A stretch of 64,000 bases of DNA. Origin: Erigeron canadensis (lineage: Eukaryota > Streptophyta > Magnoliopsida > Asterales > Asteraceae). Location of the stretch: NCBI RefSeq assembly GCF_010389155.1, contig NC_057761.1, forward strand, positions 24,574,210 to 24,638,209, in the 5' to 3' direction. Within the stretch, counting starts at the first letter, position 1. Every line of letters begins with the position of its first letter. The translations under genes and the position numbers were made by a program. Positions 1-12,800 of the stretch are shown in pieces. The notes under the pieces are model-generated. The model did not search any database, had not been told where the DNA came from, and worked only from the letters and a program-made list of their open reading frames with translations.

Positions 1-560
1 TGAAACCATTTGTAGGATTTCAGTTTGTTTTTTTTTTTTTTGTTGTAGCATAATGTTCAATTTTTTCTGGAAATACATATGTTGCATGGATCTGTGATTT
101 CAGATAATCTGATTAACCATTATCAAGGAACTTGCTTTGATCATCTTTGCCAAAGTGAACGTTTATATGTTTGTTATGGGACTTCCGTTTTAAATGAGAA
201 TTTGTTATGAAATTCATTCTTCTAACTGTAAGTTTGCTTAAGGTAATTGTGGTTTTGATTACAGGAAATGATTAATCCTCCTAACCAATTACAAGTAGTT
301 TTTATTTGTTGTAATGAAACTACTCATTTTAAAGGTAAAATTAACCAGTTTATATAATTTTGTTTCTCGTTACATGTTAGTTTATGTTCGTTTTCATTAG
401 TTTGTATTCAATTGAAGTATTGAACAATCAAAAAAGGACTAACTTGGTTATATGTTAAAGCTATTTGTCTCGGTCACAGATACAAATAAATGTTTTATTG
501 CACTTGATTATTTATCTACTTTTGGTGATCCAATATCACATTTTATCCACAACGTAACCC
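1..560. repeat. Diverged direct repeat, copy A (partner 5509-6060)
   Basis: No convincing coding exon. The stretch matches 5509-6060 in the same orientation: both begin with a 'gaaaccatt.gtaggattt' start, share 'gtagcataatgtt' and the 'catcaaggcacttgctttg'-type block, and end in an almost identical 50-bp block ('cttttggtgatccaatatc' at about 520 and 6018). Similarity resumes at about 1110-1150 against 6143-6185. Because copy B is preceded by an exon-like fragment (5335-5433), this may be the 3' flank of a gene lying just before the window, duplicated downstream. That is inference. Confidence 0.6.
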
Positions 561-839
561 TATGTGTTTTTTTTTAAGGTAAATTTCGTTTGAAACTTAC
601 AGCAAGAGGCTTATCATACGTTGTCTTAACTAGGTCCGTGTTAGAGAGTTTCATCAAAATAGAAATGTCTATTTCAAATATCCAATAGAAAAAAAGAAAA
701 AAAAATATAACCCTAATTATACATTGATCAAAATGTAACTTTAGTTATACGCAGAGAGCAATAAGAAAAAAAAATTCATACGAGGACAACATTTAATTAT
801 TATATCTATACCACATATTAAAAAAAAAACACTACTCTT

Positions 840-1107
840 GTTAAAAGTTACATGGGAAAATGTCTAAAATGTCTTCCCTTGTCTAGATCATGTAATTTTT
901 GCACCTAGCACCTTTTAAAGTATTCTCACATATACCATCTCATTAACATTAACGATTTAATTTACACTATAATCCTTTATCAACTCTTTAAATCAATTAC
1001 TTTTATATCAATTATCTACACCACTCGACGTCGCTTTCACCACCAACATCCCCCCCTCACACCGTCACTACCACGACCACCGCCGTATTGCGAGATTACG
1101 ATGCTAG
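840..1107 (+). mobile_element. Helitron-like fragment with 3' CTAG end
   Basis: AT-rich body with pyrimidine-rich 'caccacc..ccgtcac' sequence, ending in 'ccgtattgcgagattacg' and then CTAG at 1104-1107 followed by T, as expected for Helitron insertion between A and T. The same layout and related sequence occur at 22735-22974. The 5' end is not sharply defined and no protein genes are present, so it would be non-autonomous. Confidence 0.45.
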
Positions 1108-1142
1108 TTTACTATAAACTTTATAAGATATTGACCTCCAAA

Positions 1143-1475
1143 GCTAACAATGATCGCCTTTATGCGTGGGTTTACGGGGCACGGGTTGTTATCCGGTTCG
1201 GCCAACATATTAAGATCCGACAGATTGTCTGCAGCCAATATTAGAGGTGTTTCGGTCGTAGTCCATAGGACTAAACCTATTAGAAATAGAACCCCAAAAA
1301 GGGTCTCTTGTATTTTTACATGGGTAGAGCGAGTGCCCTTTAGAGAGCTTTTCGTCTCCTTGAAAGCTGGAAGTTCTCCAAAAGTATGAAAAGCTGGAGG
1401 ACTTTGTACCATTGGATTCTGTTCAATAGCCCAAGGACTTGGAGCGTATCTTTTGTTGTTTCTCCTGCTTGAATA
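1143..1475 (-). pseudogene. Orphan exon-like fragment with one membrane segment
   Basis: On the minus strand, an acceptor-like 'ataatcattacag' (ending at 1476) is followed by about 110 open codons. The peptide starts [19 protein letters not shown], runs through a polar stretch, then has a hydrophobic segment [14 protein letters not shown] resembling a signal anchor, then a Cys-Pro-containing lumenal-like part (NNPCPVNPR). I do not recognise the family. No further exons are evident on either side, and a Helitron-like end abuts it at 1107, so it looks like a stranded or broken exon. It could also be chance; only the good acceptor and the sensible composition support it. Confidence 0.3.
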
Positions 1476-1479
1476 GTCT

Positions 1480-2835
1480 GTAATGATTATAGTAAAACCA
1501 ACTTACCCTTTTTATTTTGTTACAGTCTCGTACCAAATAACATCTCTATGTATGTACGTATTTTAGTTTGCCCTTTACTATTTACTCGAATTTTGTTCTA
1601 CAAATTTTAAGTCTCCATTCTTGTGTGTATTTACTGACCTGTTTAGTTTTATTGCATTATGAATAATTAATTATCTTTTGATACCGTTTATGACACATAA
1701 TTTTTCCCTTTAGAGCTATTATTATGGCACATTTGCAAGTTTTCATGCCTAAACCGCTTGTATGCGTGTCCAAAGGAGAACCCACTGATTCAATTACCTA
1801 TAACTCATCCTCAACAATCACATTGCAGTCAATCCTCATATATATGGTGGACAACAAAAGGTAACTAACCTCCAAGATTGAGCGATACAATGGTCCCGTC
1901 AATTCTATAATAGGAAACAATTCATATGGAGTTCACGGTAACTTGAGCCGAGTGTTATGTCGCTACTTAAGAACTCAAATTAACCTATCAGACTAAGTGG
2001 AAGCAACCAAATAAGTACACGCTCCTGATTGAGGAATGACAACAGCGTAATTGTTAAAGATCATTTTTACGTAATACAAAGAAGTGGTAGCTTCGCCTTT
2101 GGACATGTGTATCAGCGTACATCATACGGGTATTAGGAGTACATCATACGGGTACATCATACGGGTATTAGGAGTAGTATAAAGATATAAAGAACGAGTG
2201 ACATACTAGTTCTATTTCCAAAAAGCACTAATAATCTTCGAAATAAACGAAAAGGATGTTGCAAAGACTTTTGGTCAACCCATTGTTATCTTGAGACTCC
2301 TCTACGCCTCAAGACGCGCCTTCATACCAATAGCGAATCAAGAAGGTTAGATCACATATTTCACCTATATTGGTTTATCCGCAATAGGTAAGTTTTCTGA
2401 AAAGCTGTAAACAATAACTTTTTGTTAATCAAGATGTTAACACAAACCGGATTCAAATAACTTGACCCGGCAATTTGGATAATCCGATAAAACTTAAAAG
2501 GTGACACATCATAATTTTATCGAACAAGATTGTTTTAATTAATTAAACAATTAATCATATTAATTCTCAATCTAACAAGATCAACTTGCATATAAAATTT
2601 ACCTCATTACCAAAAGTCATGATTAAATATAAACTAAAGTTCCAAAGTATAGGAAACCTAAAAAGGAGTATTGGTATTCCCGTGGTCGTTTCCTAAAATC
2701 TTTATGATTATCCTTAAGATATTTTACATATTGAGTTTCAAACACATTTATTTGAGGACCCCTTACCAATACGCCTTTGAGATGGTTAAGTGCAAATTTA
2801 TATGTGAATATGACCCCTTGTAAATATGTGTATAG
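1480..2835. other. Gene-free stretch with Helitron 3'-end remnants
   Basis: No supportable gene. At 2116-2177 the block 'gtacatcatacgggtatta' is repeated about three times in tandem; it resembles the intact Helitron 3' hairpin at 31262-31289. The rest is AT-rich and unassigned. Confidence 0.5.
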
Positions 2836-3073
2836 TCCATGGCTTAATAACATGGTGATACTTTGGTGGTAGGATAAGGCCTAGTGACCATAAAGTCATG
2901 GGTTCAAAACCCACACAGGGGGCTTTCTCATATTTATTGAGTTTTCTTCTGAATTGGTATATTAACATTATTGCCTAGTGGGGATATGATCGGATGGTAT
3001 CCTGTTAGCACGGTGATAGTCCAGTGGTCCGTCAATGATCCAAATTTGCCGTTAGAAAAAAGAAAAAAAAAAA
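2836..3073 (+). mobile_element. tRNA-derived SINE
   Basis: The head carries polymerase III promoter-like elements: an A-box-like 'tggtggtaggataaggcc' and a B-box-like 'ggttcaaaaccc' about 30 bp later. A unique body follows and the element ends in an A-rich tail ('gttagaaaaaagaaaaaaa') before the microsatellite. That order is typical of plant tRNA-derived SINEs. No clean target-site duplication was seen. Confidence 0.5.
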
Positions 3074-3110
3074 ATATATATATATATATATGTGTGCGCG
3101 CGCGCGCATA
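3074..3110. repeat. AT/GT/GC compound microsatellite
   Basis: (TA)n runs directly into TGTG and then (CG)n, ending in 'catat', immediately after the SINE A-tail. Confidence 0.85.
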
Positions 3111-5334
3111 TCCTATATACACTACAAGGTATATATATTTGTTAAGTCTTTCATATTTATCTCATGAAAGTTGTGACCTTTTTTCTTTTGTTTTTATTAT
3201 CGTTTTTAATAAATTTCCCAACCCAAATATTTTGTTCAATCAGTAGCATGTTACAAGGAAAATTGACGATATTTGACTAGGGTCCATAGGATTTGCCATT
3301 TTATCATTGCTAATGAAAAATACAGCAAGACTTTAGTCAACAGTCAAACACATTCGCTAGCCATGAGTCCGTATTAACACTCATGTCTTCCATAAGAAGA
3401 AAAGTTTGTTGTTCATGTAAAAAGGATGTGTTCCATAAATCCTGTGAATTAGATAGGGGGCCCAAATTATTGATACCATTATATATAACAAAACTAAAGA
3501 ATTAGAACGAGAAAAATAAAAGAATTTGAAATTTGTATTCAAGGTAATATGAGATTTTGTCTCACGAAAAACTCATTGTTCATGTAGTATACTCCACACT
3601 TACTGTTGACAAGGAGGTATGTTTTACTGATATTTGGACCATTTGCAATACTTCTAAACAATGGATAGTGTCTGCGTATTGTTAACAATTATTATTTTTC
3701 TTTTTTCTGCTTCAGCCAGATAAAGTCGAGCGGGTAATGTCTATCTCTGATGGAAAATTTTTAGCTTGACTCTTCCCTCCTTTGGAAAGTTACATGGTCT
3801 AAACTAAAAAAAAAAGAAGAATTGTGCACATAATTTGGTTAGTGGTCTTAGATACTGGGAGCATCCAAAGTTCATGTTTTAGAACATCAACAGAGTATGT
3901 CAAACTCTGTTGTTTGAGTTTTTTTATTTTGGTAGGGAAAAGAAAGAAATAAAAGGGATGTTTTAATTTATTTTTTTTGTCTTCTTCGGTGTTTTTGAAG
4001 GAATGAAGTGAAGTGAAGTGAAAAATTTTAAAGAATTTAACATGAAAATCAATCATCCTATTTTTGTGATGATTTAGAAAAAAGTAGTGAACCTCATCAT
4101 ATTCAGTCATTTTTTTTCTTAGGGTTCATGTCTTTCTTTTTAAATCATCTCAGAAGTGAGAAGATTGATTTTTAAACTAAATTCTTTATAATCTTTCATT
4201 CATTTTATTTTATTTCCTTCCTTCATAGGAGTTGAGGAAGACAAAAAAGTTTAAACATTCCTTAGATTCCTAACTTTACTTAAAAAAAAAACTCATGAAC
4301 GGGTTTTTTTATATGAGAAAATCATAGATAATGAAAATGTAATAGACAATGAAAATAATGGGGAAAGTGAATGGTATTAAGAAAGAGTATACTCTATTGT
4401 TTGATATAAACACGGAATGAACATAAAAAAATTAGAAAAATATAAATAGAAACAACAAAAATAATAATAAAGGTTTTTTACAAGTTAATTACTTTATCAT
4501 TTAACAAACAATTAATATTAATAGATAAAACTAGAGACGGTACCAGAAAAAAAATCTCAAATAGGGTAAAATTAAAAATACCATGAAAATAAAGGGGTCA
4601 AAATGTTAAAAATCTTTAAGAAAATTTTAAAAATCCATAAAATATGTAAAAATACATGACAAAATCTAAATTTTGAGAGGGTATTAATCGGTTTGCCCCG
4701 ATTGTTGTACCACCATTGGATAAAACTCATCAAAACTTTAAAATAACACAAGCAGAATTGAGAGAATGAAATAATTCTCCTTTCTCCTCTCCCATTTCCA
4801 TTTTCTTGTTCAACGAAACAAGAAAAGTCATTCGCATTTCCTTCATCTCTTTTTAGTACCTCCAACCAAACGTCCCATAGTGTTAATAACAAACTCAAGA
4901 ATAGAGCTGATCTACATTTAAGTTTGGAGTATTAGGGGGTGTTTGGGACTGCTAATGTAAAAATGTTGATCTACATACAAAGCAGGACTGAATAAGTAAT
5001 TTTGGAATTACCTACCTGCTGATCTACTCAGCAAATATCATTTAAACACTCCCGAGCCTTTAACAGATTGAGGGTGCGGGAGCATAATACTTAATACAAA
5101 TGACTCCCCACGGTTTTTCATGCTGGACAATCCCCCACTTCAGCGGTTTCTTTCTTTCCAAGTACAGACGACTTCATATGTATTATGTACGAGTATATTT
5201 CTACTTTAGAACAATAAGCACGTAAGTATATAATTGGCGCTATAGTAACTAGTAGCCACCCTCAATGCCCTCTTAAAGTTAGTACAGACCGTACACCTTA
5301 CTAACAGTTCTTGGATATTCTATTAAAGGCACTT
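3111..5334. other. Gene-free AT-rich stretch
   Basis: Only short open frames in low-complexity sequence, with no splice-linked coding. Nothing further was recognised. Confidence 0.5.
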
Positions 5335-5433
5335 TGAAGCAGTTGAAGCAAGATTTCTTCGGGCATCATATAACGCCTTTGTAGATGTCCTAACAATTGA
5401 ACAATTTGGTAAGGACTTGGAGCTGCAGCCTTA
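5335..5433 (+). pseudogene. Orphan terminal-exon-like fragment
   Basis: After an acceptor-like 'ggatattctattaaag', the frame reads HFEAVEARFLRASYNAFVD, continues VLTIEQFGKDLELQP and stops at TAA. The sequence is well mixed and protein-like, but I do not recognise the family. No upstream exons are visible, and the following sequence (5509 on) duplicates the window's first 560 bases. It may therefore be the duplicated last exon of a gene lying left of the window. Confidence 0.35.
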
Positions 5434-5508
5434 AAACGCGCATAGTTTTATTCCTATTCGTTCTTTTTCTTTTTTTTTGTTACTTTAATGTCCTATGTAA
5501 ACCTCAGT

Positions 5509-6060
5509 TGTTGAAACCATTCGTAGGATTTGAGTTTGTTGTAGCATAATGTTGTTTGGATCTGTCATTTCTGGTAATCTAATTAACCATCATCAAGGCA
5601 CTTGCTTTGGTCGGCTTTCCCAAAGTTAAATTGATTATTTTAACTGAGTTTGCATAAAGTAATTGTGGTTCTGATTACAAAATCTGGTTTAGATTGTACT
5701 GTATTAAAAAGGTAAATTAACTTGGTTATACTACTCTGTTCCAAAAAAACCCTTGGTTATACTCCTTATTTTGAAGTCACCTTTTAACTCGTCAAATTTG
5801 ACTTATTATATTTAACACTAAACTTAACTTGTCTTTAACTTTTAATACACTGACAAACATGAATAAATAAAAAAAACTTTTAATTAAATAAATAACCATT
5901 TGAACATATTATTACTTTGTTTAGAGTAATAACTATTTTGGACATCCTGGAACGTGAATTTAAATGATTATGTTGTTCGTTATATGTTAGTTTGCTTTAC
6001 TGCACTTGATTATCTATCTACTTTTGGTGATCCAATATCACATTTTATCCACAATGTTAA
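5509..6060. repeat. Diverged direct repeat, copy B
   Basis: Partner of 1-560 (see that entry). Part of it, around 5736-5960, looks like a degraded insertion ('ctactctgttcc' resembles a decayed Stowaway end). Confidence 0.6.
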
Positions 6061-6354
6061 ACCATAGGCTAAACAGTGGAAAAAAAAAAAAACAAAAAAC
6101 TCCATTTCTTCCGGTACAAATTGTAAATCATATATGTCGAAGCATAAACTTTACGAGCTACTGACATCTGCAGATAATGATAAAGACTGATATATAATGA
6201 TCACAGTTTGAAAGCCAATGTTCAAATTTACAGCGGTAAAGCATATGAGCAGTAAGAAGACAGTCTTAACTGCTGCTTAATCAAAAAGAAAATAAGCACA
6301 TGGCTAATCACAAAGAAGCTTTTGGGGCATTCTGCACCGGCTGATAAATGAGAT

Positions 6355-8802
6355 TCAGTATTCATCCAAAAAAGTGTAGAGTGTGTCATCTTTCTTAGAC
6401 TTGCGTTTACTAAGCAATGCTTTAAGCAAACGTTTACTTTTGCTTGGTATCTGGTCTGTGTCTTTGTATGTGTCTCGAGCAGTGGGCATACGCATTGAAG
6501 CTGATTTTCGGGACTCTGAAAGCTACATATGAACCATTGTTTCAAATAGATTAGTCTCAGAAAAAACTGGGGTTTCAGGATTCTTTTCAGGAAAAAGATT
6601 AGTGACAGGATAAATCCGTGATATAGAGCATTATGACAGACTGTAAAAAATTCAATTGACCTTATATGTATATTATGCGCATTACCCTTTGTCGGCCAAT
6701 TGAGTTTGGAGTTGTCGGCCTACTGGGATTGGGAGTAGTGGGTCGTGAATTTGATCTCGAGTTGGGGGTGGTTGGCCTACTTGACAGTGACCCCGTACGC
6801 AAAAGAGAAAATCTCCGTGGTGATACCGATCTTTTCTCTGAATCATCATCCACATAACATCAGCTATAACCTATGGTAAGTATTATCAATTATGCAAAAT
6901 AAAAGAAGGTAAAATGAATGCATTCACACCTAAATCTTTTCTGGTCACTGCACCAGTGAAAGCAAACGATCCAGGTTGTTGGGAAGCTCGTGGAGAAGGA
7001 GATGGGGATCGCCCTTTTCTACAGATATAATCAATTTAATCCTCAAGATTAGACATACAATTTGAAAGCATTACCATGAACAAAATAAAATGAACATTAA
7101 CCTGAACGAAGATGGCGGGGTTTCTTTGATTGTAGCCCGAACAGCTGTTAATAGAAACAGGGACATAACTCCATAAGCGCATACAAGGTTGTCAAAAATC
7201 AAGCAGAATACATTCTTAGTCAAAAATAAGGTATAGATTAGACATGACAAGTCGTCCAAGTAGTAATGGGTCAGGCTGGAATGGGTCAGGCTGGGTTGGA
7301 AATTCTAGAACTATTTAATTAATTAATAATGTGTTAAATATGATTACATAGAGTACATTTATAATCTAAATATCAAGAATCTAAGTTTTTCATGAAATAT
7401 GAAGTGATACGTGTTAAAAGCACACTTTGGGCGACTTTCAATCCATTTGACCAGGTAAAATATTTGAGTTGACCCATTTGAGATAAAATATAGCCAAAAT
7501 CGACTGATTAACGAGGAAACAATATTGAAATTGTCACCTCCAACTTAAATATCGGCGTGTTTCTTCTCATTCATGCAAGGATTCAAAGCATCTCAACATA
7601 TATCGGGTTTATTATTTTAAGAAGATTGGACATTATTAAAGGTGAGAAATGAATGAATTAATTTTACCATTCTTAAATTCATGCCAGTTATCTTCATCCT
7701 CCAAACTACATCCTTGGTACTTTGATTTAGTTCGAATACCACCTTGGATTGTCTCTCCGACTGAACATTAAGTTCATTAGTAGTCAATAGTTAATTTTCA
7801 AAGACTATAAAGAATAGAAAATAGCAAAATGTGCATTAAATTAAACGTATATCTGTTGAGAAAATGATGTTTCCCTTACCAGGCAAGATATATCTTTTAT
7901 GATGCTTGGGAGTATTTATCAATGAGGACTGCTGAGCGAGACCTTCGTGATCAAAACATCCCTGACATATACTTAATCTCTGAAATACCACATCAAAAGA
8001 ACAGGTTTAATATAATAAAAATCAAAGTCCTTATGAAAATCGATAGTCATATTCACAAATATGTCATTTTTTAACAGCAAATTCCTAACTACCCCTATAT
8101 CCAGATTCACCAAGTTTTGCCCCTAAGGAGCCTCGAACCTACATCTACCCCAAGAGAGGATAAACCCCCCGCCACAAATGTCACTTTTGAATTGTGACTT
8201 GAGTATATCCTGAACATTATTAGTGCATCTGATTATTATAACTTGAGTATCATATATTGGTTACTGAATACCAAAAAGCACATCCAAACACCTACTAAAT
8301 GATGACGAAATGCTAAAGTACCTGTTGTATACATGATACTCGAAGCTCTGTTTCTGAAACTTCATTCACTTTTTCTCCTAATAGGTCATTAACTTTACAC
8401 GAAACTGCCCCCAAATGATCAACTGTGTTGACAAGAGCTTTGACAGCATAATCTTTTAACGTCTCGACCACTCTGCAAACGGACAAAAAGGTAACTTGAG
8501 GTTCAATATTGTTCTTTATATTTTAGATCAATCACTTTTATCAACCAAATACTCACAATTGTTTTTGGTCATCATTAGTGTAAGATAATTCAAAGTATTC
8601 AGCAGCCGCATACAATTGTTTTCTCAGATTTTTCAAATCCTGAAACAAATTCATACAACAAGATGACAATTATGTAAGAGACATAAATTTACAATAGAAA
8701 TGATCATGAAGATGGTAAAGTTGCCTTGAGACTGTCGGAAAATAGCAAGCTTTGCTGCATTGCAATCTCATCATAGTTAGTTGACGAGGTTAGCGTCTCC
8801 AT
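6355..8802 (-). CDS. ABIL: ABI-like (ABIL) subunit of the SCAR/WAVE complex
   Basis: Abl-interactor-like protein. In plants it joins the SCAR/WAVE complex that activates ARP2/3 actin nucleation in the cytoplasm. Nine coding exons give about 315 aa: 8802-8725, 8639-8557, 8472-8322, 7979-7880, 7760-7668, 7144-7102, 7018-6930, 6837-6686, 6513-6355. Family hallmarks seen: [20 protein letters not shown] near the N-terminus, [35 protein letters not shown] (coiled-coil region, residues about 15-105), [33 protein letters not shown], a Ser/Pro-rich part with repeated RPTTPN, and the conserved tail [19 protein letters not shown]. Length is normal for the family. The exon 1 donor appears to be GC (AAG|GCAACT), giving a GC-AG intron. 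The exon 8/9 junction is the least certain; the acceptor at 6514/6513 keeps frame. The ATG is preceded by an acceptor at 8826, so a 5'-UTR intron is likely. Confidence 0.9.
8108..8172 (-). mobile_element. Truncated tRNA-type SINE head in an ABIL intron
   Basis: The minus strand reads 'tatcctctcttggggtagat' followed by a B-box-like 'ggttcgaggctc'. It resembles the head of the SINE at 20836-20925 and lies in the intron between coding exons 3 and 4. Confidence 0.4.
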
Positions 8803-9800
8803 TGAAAGAAAACAGTCTGGACTTCCTGAAAAGATTGAAAGTGATAAGATATTTGGCAAACAAATTCAGAAATACAAAAACTATTAGATGATCGTTTACT
8901 TGTGTTCTTAGCAAGGATTAGTCGTTAAGATCGTGTTCTAGTCTATAGATTATGTATCAAAGATTGAACAATTACAATTGTAATATATAGCAGGACTTGT
9001 TTAGCAACTCTAAATAAAACTGTCAATGAAAATTCTCTAAGCAAAAGATATTTTTAAGACATGAGCATTAAGAACAAAATTGGACAAATAAAAGACAGCA
9101 TACGTAAGATCCTTAACATAATCAAAAGTTTGCATTTATCCCTAAAACAAACCTCATTGGATTCTTGTAAAAGCAAAAAGACAAAACTTTGTTCTCATAA
9201 AGTCATAACATCTTTAACTGTGCTATGAAATGAACACTCAACAATTTTTCAAAATTACCAAATTTTTCAGTAAAGCAACAAAAGTAAACCATTAAAATTT
9301 GTAACATTATAGTCCAAGCATACCATTATATTGGAATTTACATAAAAACTTACAGCAGAAAAAAGCAAAACACTTTAAGGAGTAAAACTTATAACATTTT
9401 CACTGTTTCAAATAACAAAACAAAAACACCAAACCAAGAACAGAATATTAAAGCAATGCCCATTAAAGTTCTTACATAAAGATTTGAAATTTGTCAAAAA
9501 TATAAGTATTTTAAGCTCCAAAACAAAAACCCAGCAGTAAAACACCAAAATTCAAACATTTAATCAATACCCATTACAATTCTTGCATAAAGATTTTAAC
9601 TTTTTCAAAAAAAAATTATGTTTTCACAACACCCAAAGAAACCCAAGAATAAAATACAGTAAAGATTAAAAAATTTGTCTGACCTGATAATTGGGATTAG
9701 AACTGGCAACAATGTCTCTTGTATATATAACCTTCTGTCACACTTTATCAATAATAATATTATAATGGAATTCAAAAATATACAGTATATATAGAAAAGG
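8803..9800 (-). promoter_or_regulatory. ABIL 5' UTR, leader intron and core promoter
   Basis: The first coding exon continues upstream to an acceptor at 8826 (tcttttcag|GAAGTC). A matching donor (TCAG|GTCAGA) lies near 9684, implying a leader intron of about 0.86 kb. TATA-like boxes on the minus strand lie at 9784-9794 (ctatatatac) and 9722-9732; the upstream one gives a more usual leader-exon length of about 70 nt. The intron body is A-rich with nothing else recognised. Confidence 0.5.
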
Positions 9801-12800
9801 GTACATTTAGTAAAGAATAATGTGGTGTTTTCTAAAAAAAGGTTTGACTAAACCAGTAGAAAAAAGACAAGAATTATATGGCTGGTGTATGTGGAATTCA
9901 AGAAATCTTGAAAAAATGGAAGGTTTTTTTGTTTTTAATAATTTAAGTTTTGAGAGAGAGAAGTGGGAACAAAAAGAAGAAAAGAAGGTGGTTAATGGAA
10001 GACTAGATGATAGCATTGAGGGAAGCACGTTTGTTTGTTTAATTTTAAAGTATTATGTCAATATGTCATACTCCGTATGTTACACAAAAGTCCACTATCC
10101 ATTATTTATTTATTTTATCGACTATAAACCTTAATGGGGTTGCATTATATTTGGTTGGTTAACTTGGTTTATGTTATTACCGGTATAATGTCGTGATGGT
10201 CGTATTGGTGACGGTATAATATTTGGTACGAATATTGATAGTGGAAACGATGCTGAACGTCGTAAATAATTAATATAAAAATAATTAATTTAAATAGTTA
10301 ATGCAGATATATTATAAAAAATAAAAAAATGATATTATAATTTAATCATTAATGTTTATAAAAATATTTTAGGGAGTATTATGTGAAAATATCACATACT
10401 TACATAGTATATATGGGGTGGGGGGACTCTTAAGTAATTAGCCTAAAAATTTTCTTCTAACTATAAGATGATGACAAGTGGTATAAACAAAATATGAGAT
10501 TAATAAAGATAATTGTTGTAATCCAAATGTCATTATTTTTAAACTAATTTTTATTAAAGAAAAAAAAAAAGTTTTCTCTACTGTATTGTTTAGTTTAATT
10601 AACCGTGGAAAGCAAAGGAGAGAAAAGTGAAAATCATAAAATCCATTCTTAAGATTTAAATTAAGTGTGGAAAAAAAAAAAGTGGAGAGAATAAAATTCA
10701 TTCTTAAGTTACTAAGTGTGAAAAAGAAATGAGTGGAGAGGATAAGAGGGAAAGTGTATTTGTTTTTGCTTCAAGATTTTTCCTTTTATTTTTTAAGTGA
10801 TTAGGAAGAAAAACTTCTCATCCCTTTCATTTTCCTTTCCACTAAGTAAACTTAACAATAAACCTTCAAAAATATCGGTATGTAGATTAAAATCAAAAGA
10901 TCGCTTTTGTTGGACATTCTGAACCCGATCATCTTTGTTTACTTGTATATCTCGCACTACATCATCATATAAAATAAATTTATGTTTATCTAAATAAAAA
11001 ATTTTAATCTTAATCTTATCTTAATATTAATCTTAATCTTAATATATATTAAAAGGCAACTGACCTAAACTCAATTAACTAATCATGACTCTCAATTTTA
11101 TAAAATTAATTAAATCAACACATGTCTAAACTAATATGCACTTTTGGTTTTCCATCACCAATTTACACTTTAACCCTATTTAAAATTTGTTAATTTACAT
11201 CTTTTAGTTTTTCATCACCAATTTACACTTTAAGCCAGTTTAAAAATTATTAGTTTACACTTTTTGATTTTGCATCACATTATACACTTTCATTCAATTT
11301 AAAAATAACTAATATACACTATTTAGTTTTCCATAACCAATTTACACTTTAACCTAATTTAAAAATAATTAATAATTTATTGCATAATGTCTAATATAAT
11401 AACAAAATAATGTCTACATAAACACGAGAAGGTATAAACTCTAAATCTCTTGTCTATTTGTAATCAAACTAATTGTAATATCGTTGTTATTAGTAATTGT
11501 AATCGGACTATAATTAGGCTAATCATTATTGTTATCAGTAATTGGAATCAAACTATAGTTATAATTATTTTTCTTATATATACCGAACCTTACAAATAAA
11601 ATCACAACACAAAAATCATTGAAAACCCACGAACCAACTACTACTTTTATTGTTCTTAAAAACCATGACTCAAGAAAATAAAATTACTTTTTTATAAGAC
11701 ATCAATGAAAACTCGGTCAATTGTGTAATCAAGGTTAAGATATTGCTTATTTGGAAGAGTTTGTATAAATGAAACTCTGTTACACCATTCAGCTTTTATA
11801 TGATTTAACATTCAGTATTTATATTAAATATCTCAATTCATTTTTAAGTACATTTTTACATTTTAACATATAAGTATCTTTTTTTTTCATATAGTAATTC
11901 TTATATTAATGATGTTATAAAACCTGTGTGTATGACATGTGTCTAAAATATACTCGTAGTTTTTATTAAAGTTTATTTCTCATTGGTTTACAAACTGATC
12001 ATTGTTCAAGACTTTCTATTCAATAGATTGACATGTATAATGAGTGAAAACAAAATTGAAAACTATATGGTAATGTTAATTTCAAGCAAATATCAATTAT
12101 TTTAGTCAAAAAAATAAAATAAAATAAAAATAGAAAAGATAAAAGTCGAACACACAAACCAATAACCTCCTTTTATCTACAAGGGGGCCATCATCTTAAA
12201 GAAAATTAGGTATCGCCGTATCGTTCATGTAAAATGTCTACTGTCTAGCACCTCTTTATGTACAGTTTTTTTCTTTCCGTATCATGATATTTACAATTAC
12301 AATGTTTATCTCTTGTATAGATCTTTTTGTCTGTTTGAAGTAAATTTTATAAGAATGTGAGGGATTCAGAGTAAACTTATTAAAATCTAAAAAGCAAGTA
12401 TTAATATTGACAACTTTAAAGATGACTACTAGTAATCCCTGCAATATATATTTTGACCAAGTTTAATATACGAAGCTAAAGTTGTAGGAAATCTATGATG
12501 ACTTAGAAAGAAAAAAGAAGAAAAGATATAAGTGTATTAAACATTTAACGTGATGACTTACTAATACTAAAGTTATTATTTTGTTTAATTTACCATTTAT
12601 AAAAGGGAAGTGATATTCGTAACACCAAACTTGATTGATTAATTTATCACAATTGTACAAATATTACAACATACTATATAAACAACTAATATATAGTTAT
12701 ATAACTAATACATAGTTATGATAAATTAATTATCAGTACTAATATCACTTCTGATTACAAAAGTACGTTATGAATATGAATTAACTGTTGAGAAAAAGTG

